NCBI GenBank assembly: GCA_963768945.1
Contig: CAVYJW010000008.1
Span: forward strand, 248,001 to 312,000
Direction: 5' to 3'
Length of the DNA: 64,000 bases
Origin: RYN-230 sp963768945
GTDB taxonomy: Bacteria; Actinomycetota; Actinomycetes; Streptosporangiales; Streptosporangiaceae
Shown: positions 34,821-43,368 of the stretch, one piece after another
Layout: every line of letters starts with the position of its first letter
Numbering within the stretch: position 1 is the stretch's first letter
Made by a program: the position numbers and the translations under genes
The notes under the pieces: generated by a model
Told to the model about the DNA's origin: nothing
Seen by the model: only the letters and a program-made list of their open reading frames with translations
The model's database searches: none

Positions 34821-36154
34821 TTAGACGATCATGCCCAGCGGGTTCTGGAGCCGGGCCGTGAACGCCGCCAGCCAGCGGGCCGCGAGGGCTCCGTCGATCG
34901 CGCGGTGGTCGACCGAGAGCGTGCAGCGCATGACGTTCGCCACGGTCACGGCGCCGTCGATGACGACCGCCTGCGGCCTGGCCGCGCCCACCGCGAGGAT
35001 GCCGGACTGCGGCGGGTTGATGATCGCGGAGAACTCCAGCGTGCCGTACATGCCGAGGTTCGAGATCGAGAAGACGCCGCCCTCCAGTTCGTGCTGCTGC
35101 AGCCGCCGGTCACGGGCGCGCCGGGCGAGGGACTCCGCCTCCGCGGCGATCGCGGAGAGGCGCTTGGTCTCGACGCCGCGCAGCACGGGCGTGACCAGTC
35201 CGCCGTCGGTCGCGACGGCGATCGACACGTTAACGGAGGCGTGCGCGATCAGTCCCTCGTCGCTCCAGGTGACGTTGGCCCCCGGCACGTCCTGGAAGGC
35301 CGCCGCGACCGCCATGATGATGAAGTCGTTGACCGAGACCTTCACCGGCGCGGTCTCGTTGACCCGCTTGCGCAGCCCGAGCAGCTCGTCGACGACGCAC
35401 TCCGTGGTCATGTAGAAGTGCGGCGTCGTCGTCATGCTCTCGGTGAGCCGGCGCGCGATCGCGCGCCGGATCGGCGTATGCGGGATGAGGGTGTCGGCGG
35501 CAGGTGCCCGGGCGGCCGCGGGCTGCGCAGCGGCGGAGGCAGCGGCGGGCTCGGGGGCAGCAGGCTCGGGGCCGGGCGGGCGCCAGCCGGGCGGGCCGCG
35601 GCCGGGTGGTCTCCATGGCGGGCTCCGCTCGTGGCCGGCCGAGGCTGGCCGGCCAGCCGCTCGAGGTCGCGGCGGACGATCCGGCCGTTCGGGCCCGTCC
35701 CCGCGATCGTGGCGAGGTCAATGCGCTCCTGGCGGGCGATCTTGCGGACGATCGGGCTCGCGAAAATGCGGCCCGGGGGGCCAGCGTGCTCCGGCTCGCT
35801 CTCGTACGGCCGGCGCACGGCCGGGTGAGCGGGCCCGCTAGGGCCCGCGGGAGCCGCCGCGGGGACGGCGGGCGCCTCGCCGCTGAGGGCGGCGTCGATG
35901 TCGGCGTCCGTCTCGCCCTCCTGGACGAGCACCGCGATGGGCGTGCCGATCTCGCCCGAGTCACCCGCGGTGAGCACGATCCGGCCGACGACCCCCGCTT
36001 CCTCCGCGCCGTACTCGACGACCGCCTTCTCGGTCTCGATCTCAGCGAGCGGGTCTCCGGCGGAGACGGTGTCGCCCAGGGCGACCAGCCAGGTGGCGAT
36101 CACCGCCTCCTGTGCGCCAGCGAGCACGCTGGGCATCCGCACGACCGACGCCAT
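34821..36154 (-). pseudogene. 2-oxoacid dehydrogenase E2 acyltransferase, split by frame shift in linker
   Basis: Domains are in the normal order. The lipoyl domain (start MASVVRMPSVLAGA, lipoyl Lys in EIETEKAVVEYG) is followed by the E3/E1-binding domain (FASPIVRKIARQERIDLATI). An Ala/Pro linker leads to the catalytic domain (PHFYMTTECVVDELL, SNLGMYGTLEFSAI, active-site SVDHRAIDG). The first two are in one frame and the catalytic domain in another. Upstream of the ATG at 35435 the catalytic frame continues as LIPHTPIRRAIARRLTES, the conserved entry to this domain, so it is not an independent gene. The total length, 1334 nt, is not a multiple of three, and the shift lies within about 35590-35690. 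The start overlaps the E1 stop (ATGA). Confidence 0.85.
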
Positions 36155-38346
36155 CAGCCGGCCCTCCCGAAGCCGGCGCGCACCCGCTCGAGGCCTGCGG
36201 CGACTTCCTCGGTGCGGGCGATCGCGGCGCGCTCGAGGACCTTCGAGATGCTCGGGCTCGCCTCGGAACCGGTCACGCGCTGCACGGGTTGGTCGAGCCA
36301 GTCGAAGAAGCGGCGCTGGATCTCGTCGGCGAGCCAGCCGCCGTAGGAGGTGCCCTGCGCGCCCTGCTCGACGATGAGCACCGCGTTCGTCTTCTTGATG
36401 CTGTCGCCGACGCAGCGCCAGTCGAGGCTCGCCCGGTCGAGGAAACGCAGGTCGATGAGCTCGGCGTCGATCCCGGTCAGCTCGATCGCCTGCCGTGCGT
36501 GCTCGACCATCGAGAGATACGTGAGCACCGTGACGTCCTGGCCCTCGCGCCGCACGGCGGCCTTGCCGAACGGGATCTGATAATCGAGGTCGTCGACCGG
36601 GATCTCGCCCTCGGCGGTGTAGAGGTCGACATGCTCGAGCATGAGCACCGGGTCCCCGATGGCGAGCGCCGCATTCATCAGGCCCACGTAGTCGTACGGG
36701 GTCGAGGCGGCCATGATCCGCCAGCCGGGGCTGGTCGCGAAGATGCCCGCGGGGTCCATGAGGTGCTGGGAGCCGTAGCCGGAGCCCATGGCGACCTTCG
36801 TGCGCAGCACGAGCGGCACCGGGTTGCGGCCACCGAACATGTGGCGCGCCTTGCCGATCTGGTTGAACACCTGGTCGGCCGCCACCCACATGAAGTCGGG
36901 GTACATGAACTCGACGACCGGGCGGAATCGGCCGTCGAGGGCGAGCCCGCCGCCGAGCCCGGCGAAGGCGTTCTCGCTGATCGGCGTGCCGAGCACGCGG
37001 CCGGGATACTTTGCGGCCAGGCCCTTGGTGGCGCCGTTGGTGCCACCGGCCAGACGGTGCACGTCCTCGCCGAGCACGACGATGCGGCCATCCTCGCCCA
37101 TGCGCCGGTCCATGACCCGCCAGACGGCGTCGATGAACTTGCCGCGGGAGAGCTGGCCGGTGAAGTCCTTTTCCTCGACCGTGCGCGCACCGGCGAGTTC
37201 AGCGAGGTCGCCCCGGATGCCGACGTCCACGAACGCGGGGTCCGGCCAAAGCCCGGGACGGATGCGCCGGATACCGGGCTTGGCGTCCGGGTCCCGCTCG
37301 ACGAGCGCGTTGACGGCCAGCCGCATGGCCTGCTGCGCCTGGTTGCGGACGGATGCGAGTCCCGTTTCGTCGATGAGCCGGAGCTTGGTCATCTCGGCCG
37401 CGACCCGGCCGAGCGGGTCGCGGGCCCGCCACGCCGCCTCTTCCTCTTTGGTGCGGTAGCCGAAGGCGCTGCCTGGGAACGGACCGTTCTGGTGAAAAAA
37501 TCGGTAGACGAGCGCTTCGATGACTACCGGGCCCTCCCCCGCGCGCAGCCTCTGCTGCGCCCTCTGCATCGCGAGGTGCACGGCGAGCGGGTCCATGCCA
37601 TCGACCCGCCAGGCCGGGATGCCGAAGCCGAGCGCGCGTGCCGACAGCCGCGGCTCCCCGGTGGCCTCCTCGACCGTGGTCGAGACGGCGTAGAGGTTGT
37701 TCTCGATGAAGAAGCAGAGCGGCAGCCGCCACGCGGACGTCAGATTGAGGCTCTCCAGCACCGAGCCGATGTTGGCCGCGCCGTCGCCGAAGTAACTGAC
37801 CGTGAGGTCGTCGGTGCCGGAGTGCTTCTGCGCCCAGGCGTTGCCGGCCCCCATCGGCACGCCGCCCCCGACGATGGCGTTGGTGCCGAGCGCCCCGGCC
37901 TCGAACCACTGGAGGTGCATGGAGCCACCGCGGCCGCTGCAGTAGCCCTGGGCCAGCCCGAGGATCTCGGCGAGCGTGCGCTGCAGGACGGTCTGGACCT
38001 CCGGCGTCACGAGATCCGCCGGGTCGAGCATGCCCTTGGTCACGTGGGTGATGGCCTTGGCCAGGAACTGGTGGTGGCCGCGATGGGAGCCGTTGACGGC
38101 GTCACTCGACCGCAGCGAGACGATGGAGCCCACCGCGCCGCCCTCCTGGCCGATGCTGGAGTGAGCGGGGCCGTGGACGAGGCCCTCGCCGGCGAGCTCG
38201 AGGACCGTCTCCTCGAAGGCGCGGATGAGGTGCAGCTGCCCGAGCATGGTCGCGAGCAGCCCGGGCTCGGCGGCCTTCCAGTCGGCCGCCGTCGTGCTGA
38301 GCTCGACCCACTCCGATCCGGGCTGGAGGCGCTTCTCGCGTGGCAT
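36154..38346 (-). CDS. 2-oxoacid dehydrogenase E1, alpha and beta fused
   Basis: This single chain of about 730 residues contains a complete E1-alpha half (TPP-binding GDGAANIGSVLESL up to FFIENNLYAVSTTVEE; HSSIGQEGGAVG; GYCSGRGGSMHL) and a complete E1-beta half (GEDVHRLAGGTNGATKGL, YPGRVLGTPISENAFAG, LIDLRFLDRASLD). It decarboxylates a 2-oxoacid and passes the acyl group to E2. Most actinomycete branched-chain or acetoin enzymes have separate subunits. The start at 38346 has GAGGGG six bases upstream; an ATG six bases further up is too close to it. It is divergent from the VOC/GntR/M24 genes. No E3 gene is in the cluster. Confidence 0.92.
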   Translation of the reverse strand: MPREKRLQPGSEWVELSTTAADWKAAEPGLLATMLGQLHLIRAFEETVLELAGEGLVHGPAHSSIGQEGGAVGSIVSLRSSDAVNGSHRGHHQFLAKAITHVTKGMLDPADLVTPEVQTVLQRTLAEILGLAQGYCSGRGGSMHLQWFEAGALGTNAIVGGGVPMGAGNAWAQKHSGTDDLTVSYFGDGAANIGSVLESLNLTSAWRLPLCFFIENNLYAVSTTVEEATGEPRLSARALGFGIPAWRVDGMDPLAVHLAMQRAQQRLRAGEGPVVIEALVYRFFHQNGPFPGSAFGYRTKEEEAAWRARDPLGRVAAEMTKLRLIDETGLASVRNQAQQAMRLAVNALVERDPDAKPGIRRIRPGLWPDPAFVDVGIRGDLAELAGARTVEEKDFTGQLSRGKFIDAVWRVMDRRMGEDGRIVVLGEDVHRLAGGTNGATKGLAAKYPGRVLGTPISENAFAGLGGGLALDGRFRPVVEFMYPDFMWVAADQVFNQIGKARHMFGGRNPVPLVLRTKVAMGSGYGSQHLMDPAGIFATSPGWRIMAASTPYDYVGLMNAALAIGDPVLMLEHVDLYTAEGEIPVDDLDYQIPFGKAAVRREGQDVTVLTYLSMVEHARQAIELTGIDAELIDLRFLDRASLDWRCVGDSIKKTNAVLIVEQGAQGTSYGGWLADEIQRRFFDWLDQPVQRVTGSEASPSISKVLERAAIARTEEVAAGLERVRAGFGRAG

Positions 38347-38394
38347 CCGCATCCCCTCGGTGTACTGACCGCCTGACAGGAGGCTATCGCGCGA

Positions 38395-38467
38395 ATGTAT
38401 CCATTTCAACGATTAATATAACGAATATCCTGGCGATACCGATCAGATCCCGCAATAGTGGATACAT
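38395..38467. promoter_or_regulatory. Divergent promoter with paired ATGTATCCA inverted sites
   Basis: This is the most AT-rich stretch of the window, between the E1 gene and the VOC gene. ATGTATCCA at 38395-38403 is repeated inverted as TGGATACAT at 38459-38467. Between them lies GATTAATATAACGAATAT, with TATAAC a possible -10. FCD-type GntR repressors bind short dyads of this sort, and a gntR gene belongs to the same cluster, so these are its likely operators. Confidence 0.6.
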
Positions 38468-38489
38468 AGCTGGTCGAGGAGGAGGATCC

Positions 38490-39019
38490 ATGGGCATAGG
38501 CATCCCCGGACTGCGCGGCGGCGACCACGTCGGCATCACGGTCCCCGACATCGAGCAGGCGCACGCCTTCTTCACCGGCGTGCTGGGCTTCGACTACGTC
38601 TACTCGCTGCCCGAGATGCGCCGTGACGACGACTGGATGCTCGATCACCTCAACGTCGACCCGCGCGCGGTCGTGCGGGAGATCCGGTTCTACCGCTGCG
38701 GGTTCGGCCTTAACTTCGAGGTCTTCGAGTACGAGCCCCTGGCAGGCCGGCGCGCCCAGCCGCGCAACAGCGACCTAGGGGGCCACCACGTCGCCTTCTA
38801 CGTGGACGACATGGATGCGGCCGTCGCCTACCTGCGCGAGAAGGGAGTGCGGCTGCTCGCCGGCCCGGTCGCGAGCCGCAACGCCTCGGCCGGGCAACGC
38901 TGGCAGTACTTCCTCAGCCCGTGGGGCATGCAGTTTGAGCTGGTGAGCTTCCCGGGGGGAAGGCGTACGAGAGGGACGCCGCCGTCAAGCTGTGGCATCC
39001 CGGGCATCCGGCCCAGTGA
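38490..39019 (+). pseudogene. VOC-family (glyoxalase/dioxygenase fold) protein, last 20 codons shifted
   Basis: ATG 38490 has a strong GGAGGAGG site. The protein (about 176 residues) has the VOC metal ligands His in GGDHVGITV, His in GGHHVAFYV and Glu in MQFELVSF. After SFPGG the given frame continues as RRTRGTPPSS to 39041. One more G in the run of six at 38954-38959 would instead give KAYERDAAVKLWHPGHPAQ and a stop at 39017-39019, which looks like the genuine family ending. All catalytic ligands precede the shift, so an active protein may be made either way. Its reaction (isomerase, dioxygenase or lyase) is unknown. Confidence 0.8.
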
Positions 39020-39037
39020 CACGGGCACGGGAGCACG

Positions 39038-39703
39038 ATGAGTTACGAGGCCGGCTACCGCGAGAACGTCGCGAGCCACCGGATCGCGGACAGCCTCCGC
39101 ACCGCGATCCTGGACGGGAGCTACCTGCCTGGCCAGCGCATCAGGCAGGAAGACGTCGCGGCCCGCTCCGGCGCGAGCCGTATCCCCGTGCGCGAGGCGC
39201 TGCGGATGCTCGACTCCGAGGGGCTCGTCACCCTCGTCGCGAACTCGGGCGCCTGGGTCACCAAGCTGACGCTCAGCGAGTGCGTCGAGACCTACCTGAT
39301 CCGCGAGCGGCTGGAGCCTCTCCTGCTCCGCACCAGCATGCCGCGCCTTGATGCCGCCGCGATCGAGCGTCTGGGCGGGCTCGTGGACGAGATGGAGGCG
39401 GGGGCCGGCCTCGACACCTTCATGCGCGCCGACCGGAAGTTCCACCTGTCCAGCTACGCGGGCGCGGAATCGGGCGAGATGTGGCAGATCATCCACCGCA
39501 TGTGGAACACCACCCAGCACTACCGGCGCGAGTTCACCAGACTGGCCGCGCATGCCGCCGGCCTGAGCGTCACGCACCTGGAGCACCGCCTGCTGCTCGA
39601 CTGCATCCGCAGGCAGGACCCGGACGACGGCGAGCGGGTGCTGGTAACGCATATCCGCCGCACCCGGCTGGAGCTGGAGAAGCATCCCGGGCTCTTCGCC
39701 TGA
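39038..39703 (+). CDS. GntR-family regulator (FCD/FadR type)
   Basis: This 221-residue repressor has a winged HTH at residues 12-75 (LRTAILDGSYLPGQRIRQED, GASRIPVREALRMLDSEGLV) and an all-helical FCD ligand domain with the metal-binding pattern (RADRKFH, HLEHRLLLD). Such proteins sense carboxylic acids. It sits inside the cluster and most likely controls the divergent E1-E2 and VOC operons through the ATGTATCCA sites. Confidence 0.92.
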   Translation: MSYEAGYRENVASHRIADSLRTAILDGSYLPGQRIRQEDVAARSGASRIPVREALRMLDSEGLVTLVANSGAWVTKLTLSECVETYLIRERLEPLLLRTSMPRLDAAAIERLGGLVDEMEAGAGLDTFMRADRKFHLSSYAGAESGEMWQIIHRMWNTTQHYRREFTRLAAHAAGLSVTHLEHRLLLDCIRRQDPDDGERVLVTHIRRTRLELEKHPGLFA

Positions 39704-39739
39704 CGAACTTGACAGGCAGGCGGATAATGGCCACAAGTC

Positions 39740-39751
39740 GCAATCGATTGC
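39740..39751. promoter_or_regulatory. Perfect 12-bp palindrome before M24 gene
   Basis: GCAATCGATTGC lies 21 bp before the TTG start of the M24 gene, in the 69-bp gap after gntR. It may be an extra operator. Confidence 0.45.
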
Positions 39752-39772
39752 ACCGGATCGCAGGAGGACGGG

Positions 39773-41056
39773 TTGACTGACGGCGCACCCACCATCGGCT
39801 CGCCGGGGCGTCCGGCGGGCGTGCGGCCCATCGGAGCCCCCGGTCACATGGGGGTCGACTACGAGGAGCGCGTGGACTTCGGGCGCCTGCGCAATCACCG
39901 CTTCGCCCGGGCCGGTGCGGCGCTGGAGGCGAGTGAGTGCGGCGCCTTCCTGCTATTCGACTTCTACAACATCCGCTACACGACGCAGACGTGGATCGGC
40001 GGCGCCCTCGGCGACAAGATGATCCGCTACGCGCTGCTGCTGCGGGACCGCGACCCGATCCTGTGGGACTTCGGCTCGGCGGTGCGGCATCACAAGCTGT
40101 ACTCCAAGTGGCTGCCGGACGAGAACTGGCGGGCCGGGTTCCTGGGTTTCCGCGGCGCCGTCGCCCCTGGGGCGGGCCTCATGCAGGACGCGGTGACCGA
40201 GATCAAGTCGCTGCTCACGGAGGCCGGGGTAGCCGGCGCTCCGCTCGGCATCGACATCGTGGAGCCCCCGTTCCTGTTCGAGCTCGAGCGCCAGGGCATC
40301 ACGGTGCGCGACGCCCAGCAGTCCATGCTCGACGCCCGCGTGATCAAGTCGCAGGACGAGGTCATGCTGCTCAACCAGGCGGCGGCGATGGTCGACGGCG
40401 TTTACCAGGACATCGTCGAGGCGCTCAAGCCGGGCGTCCGCGAGAACGAGATCGTCGCGCTCGCGAACAAGCGGCTCTACGAGCTCGGCAGCGACCAGGT
40501 GGAGGCGGTCAACTCGATCTCCGGTGAGCGCTGCAACCCGCACCCGCACAACTTCACCGACCGCATCATCCGGCCCGGCGACCAGGCCTTCTTCGACATC
40601 ATCCACTCCTTCAACGGGTACCGGACCTGCTACTACCGCACCTTCGGAGTGGGCAGCGCCACCGGCAGCCAGCGCGACGCCTACCGGCAGGCGCGGGAGT
40701 GGATGGACTCGGCGATCGCCGCCATCAAGCCGGGCGTGTTGACCGACGTCGTGGCCCGCGTGCTGCCCAGGGCGGAGGACTTCGGCTTCGAGAACGAGCT
40801 CGCCGCCTTCGGCCTGCAGTTCGCGCACGGGCTGGGCCTGGGCCTGCACGAGCGGCCGATCATCTCGCGGCTCAACTCGCTGGAGAACCCGCTTGAGCTC
40901 GAGGCGGGCATGGTCTTCGCGATGGAGACCTACTGCCCGGCCTCCGACGGCATCTCCGCGGCGCGCATCGAGGAGGAGGTCGTCGTCACCGACTACGGCA
41001 CCGAGATCCTCACGAGGTTCCCGGCCCAGGACCTGTTCGTGGCGAACAGGTACTGA
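39773..41056 (+). CDS. M24-family (aminopeptidase P/creatinase fold) protein with altered metal site
   Basis: This 427-residue protein has an N-terminal creatinase-like domain (FLLFDFYNIRYTTQTWIGG) and a C-terminal pita-bread domain. The metal-site residues are the Asp in QAFFDIIHSF, the His in FAHGLGLGLHERP, the Glu in FAMETYCP and the Glu in ARIEEEVVV. The second, bridging Asp of the GYxxDxxRT motif is replaced by Cys286 (GYRTCYYRT), so it may not be an ordinary two-metal peptidase. Relatives with changed ligands act on C-N or C-S bonds (creatinase, DMSP lyase DddP). The TTG start has AGGAGG upstream. Its place in the 2-oxoacid dehydrogenase cluster suggests it opens a substrate whose product is an oxoacid. 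Confidence 0.85.
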   Translation: MTDGAPTIGSPGRPAGVRPIGAPGHMGVDYEERVDFGRLRNHRFARAGAALEASECGAFLLFDFYNIRYTTQTWIGGALGDKMIRYALLLRDRDPILWDFGSAVRHHKLYSKWLPDENWRAGFLGFRGAVAPGAGLMQDAVTEIKSLLTEAGVAGAPLGIDIVEPPFLFELERQGITVRDAQQSMLDARVIKSQDEVMLLNQAAAMVDGVYQDIVEALKPGVRENEIVALANKRLYELGSDQVEAVNSISGERCNPHPHNFTDRIIRPGDQAFFDIIHSFNGYRTCYYRTFGVGSATGSQRDAYRQAREWMDSAIAAIKPGVLTDVVARVLPRAEDFGFENELAAFGLQFAHGLGLGLHERPIISRLNSLENPLELEAGMVFAMETYCPASDGISAARIEEEVVVTDYGTEILTRFPAQDLFVANRY

Positions 41057-41532
41057 GAAGGGCGCCGCGGCGCCAGCAGTAGCGCGTTGCGAGCCGTGTC
41101 AACAGGTCGTGTTACGGAACGACGATCACCTTGACGCCGACGGCCGCGGCGGGGGCAGAGAGCGGTTATCGGGGGATCGGCGATCCCTCTCGACCAGTAC
41201 CGCGTCCGCAGACACGCTCCCGCCGGCGGCACGATCAAAGAATATCGCCTGGTCGCAGGACGTGGACAAGGTTATCGGCACCCACAAGGGCAACCGGATG
41301 CCCGTCGAGGCGTCGGGGTCGATTCGCCAGTGCAACTGCGCGTGCCCGGTCCGGTCCGCAGGGCGTGGTGGCTAAGCTGAGCCCGACGGCGATGCCCATC
41401 GCCAGCCGGCCGGTCAGCGGGATACACCTCGGGCTCTCTGCGCACCCAGCACAGGCGGCACGGCATCACGCCCGAGGCTGCGCCGGACGCCATGCCGGGA
41501 CGCTGGCCAGGACGTGGGCATGACGGCCGGGG
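41057..41532. other. Non-coding gap, possible 3' gene remnant
   Basis: No complete gene is seen. On the minus strand, 41111-41150 read PAAAVGVKVIVVP and then a stop, like the end of a dehydrogenase-type gene, but nothing upstream supports it. This gap separates the dehydrogenase cluster from the chloride-channel genes and may be a recombination joint. Confidence 0.4.
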
Positions 41533-42973
41533 GTGGTGAGCGTGCCAGCAGGCGAGCGAGGGAAAAGCGAGCGTCAGCGTCGCCCTCAGCCGTTGCTGCG
41601 GCGGCGGCTGGCGTCTGGCCGCGGGGCGATGGAGCAGCCGAACATCACCAGTGACGGGGATTCGGCTCTTACCCCCGTCTTCTGGGTCATGGTTGTCCTG
41701 ACCGGCGTCGCCGCCGGCCTGTTCGGCGACCTGATGATGGTGATCCTGTTTAACGTGCAATACCTGGCGTTCGGCTACCACACCGGGAGCTTCCAGGCCG
41801 GTGTCGAGCACGCCCCAGCGGTCCGGCGGGTGAGTTCCCTGCTCATCGCCGGCGCGTTCGGCGGCGTCGCATGGTTCCTGCTGCGCCGGTACACCAAGGG
41901 CGAGCATTCGGAGATCGACGAGGCGATCTGGCACGGGGACGGGCGGCTGTCGTTGCGCCGCTGCCTGGGAACCTCAGTCATCTCCGAGGTGGTCATCGGC
42001 ATGGGTGCCTCCCTCGGCCGTGAGGCTGCACCCAAGCTGCTGGGCGGCGCCTCGGCGAGCGTCTTCGCCGGCTGGCGGCCTGTCCGCCCAGCAGCGGCGG
42101 CTGCTTGTCGCCTGCGGCGGAGGCGCCGGCCTGGCCGCGGTCTACAACGTCCCGCTGGGCGGGGCCCTGTTCACCGCCGAGGTCCTGTACGGCACCGTCT
42201 CACTGCCGATCATCCTGCCGGCCTTGGCATGCTCCTGGATCGCCACCGCGACGGCCTGGATATACCTGCCCGCCCACGCCACCTACGTCGGCATCCCCGG
42301 CTACCGCTTCAGCGCGTCCCTGCTCACCTGGTCGCTGATCGCCGGCCCGGTGATCGGGGTGATCTCCTCCGGCTACATACGCCTGATCGGCTGGGTGTCA
42401 TATCACCGGGCGACCGGGGTCAAGGTCCTGTTTGCCCCGGTGCTGGCCTTCGGCGTCCTGGGGATCATCAGCATCTGGTACCCGGAATTGCTCGGGAACG
42501 GCAAGGACATCGCTCACGGCGCCTTCCTCGGCCTTGGCAGCTTCAGCCTGCTGCTCGCCCTGTCAGCTCTCAAGCCCCTGGTCACAGCCCTGTGCCTGGG
42601 AAGCGGGGCAACCGGCGGCCTGTTCACCCCGACCCTGAGCACCGGCGCCGTCCTCGGCGGCTTCCTCGGAATGGCCTGGAGCCTGGCCTGGCCCGGCTCG
42701 CCCTCGGGCGCGTACGCTATGGTTGGCGCGGCAGCCATGATCGGCGCGGCCATGCAGGCGCCCCTCGCCGCCCTCGCCCTGGTCCTCGAGCTCACCCACA
42801 GCGGCTTCGGGCTGATGGTCCCGATGATGGCAGCAACCGTGACCGCCACCACCATCGCCTTCTACATCGACGGATACTCGATCTACTCCGCGCGCCTGCC
42901 GTCCCTTTCCGCGGGCTGGCGGTCCGGCGGGACGGCAGCACAATCCGGCGGGCAACGACCACCCAGTAGCTGA
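41533..42973 (+). pseudogene. ClC-family chloride channel, split by a 1-nt shift
   Basis: The first frame (start GTG 41533, or more likely ATG 41629, MEQPNITSDGDSALTP) encodes the first helices up to MGASLGREAAPKLLGGASAS. The second frame continues with LSAQQRRLLVACGGGAGLAAVYNVPLGGALFTAE and ends with the GGLFTPTL selectivity segment and the last helices. Removing one base near 42077 joins them as FAGWGLSAQQRR. The gating Glu motif reads GREAAP instead of GREGP; the first filter motif is not canonical. The other ClC gene 400 bp away is more orthodox. Confidence 0.85.
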
Positions 42974-43368
42974 ACGGGATAGCGTGCCTGCTGCGGGCAC
43001 CCGTTCAGACCATGAAATCGCGGGGCCGGCGGTCGTTACTGCCGCCGCCATCCAGCCGGGCCCGGGTAACGGTCCCCAGGGTAGGGCCCTGTTCGCCGAG
43101 CCAGGTAAGAAACCTGGCCGCGACCAGAGGTGGTGTGCCGGTCTGGTCAGTGAGCGCGGTTACTGCCATCTGATCCGGCGGCTATCCAAGGTCATGCGGA
43201 TCTGCCGTATGAGGACAGCCGCCCAGGCCACGGCAAGTAGCCGCCACGACACCGCCCAGCCGCCGGTCCAGACGGCCAGGGCGCGGCTAGAGCCGCGACA
43301 GCGGCACAGTCGGCCGCACCGGTGACCGCGTCGCGTCGTGCATGACCTTGACGCCGGGTTCCGGGCCG
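42974..43368. other. Gap between convergent ClC genes
   Basis: This 395-bp stretch shows no gene with family resemblance, tRNA or clear hairpin. Confidence 0.5.

Noticed and set aside
36112..38376. 754-codon plus-strand frame opposite the E1 gene
   Set aside because: Exact antisense of a clear E1 alpha-beta protein; no family resemblance.
41111..41150. PAAAVGVKVIVVP-stop on the minus strand, resembling a dehydrogenase end
   Set aside because: Only about 13 residues; too short to call a gene remnant with any confidence.
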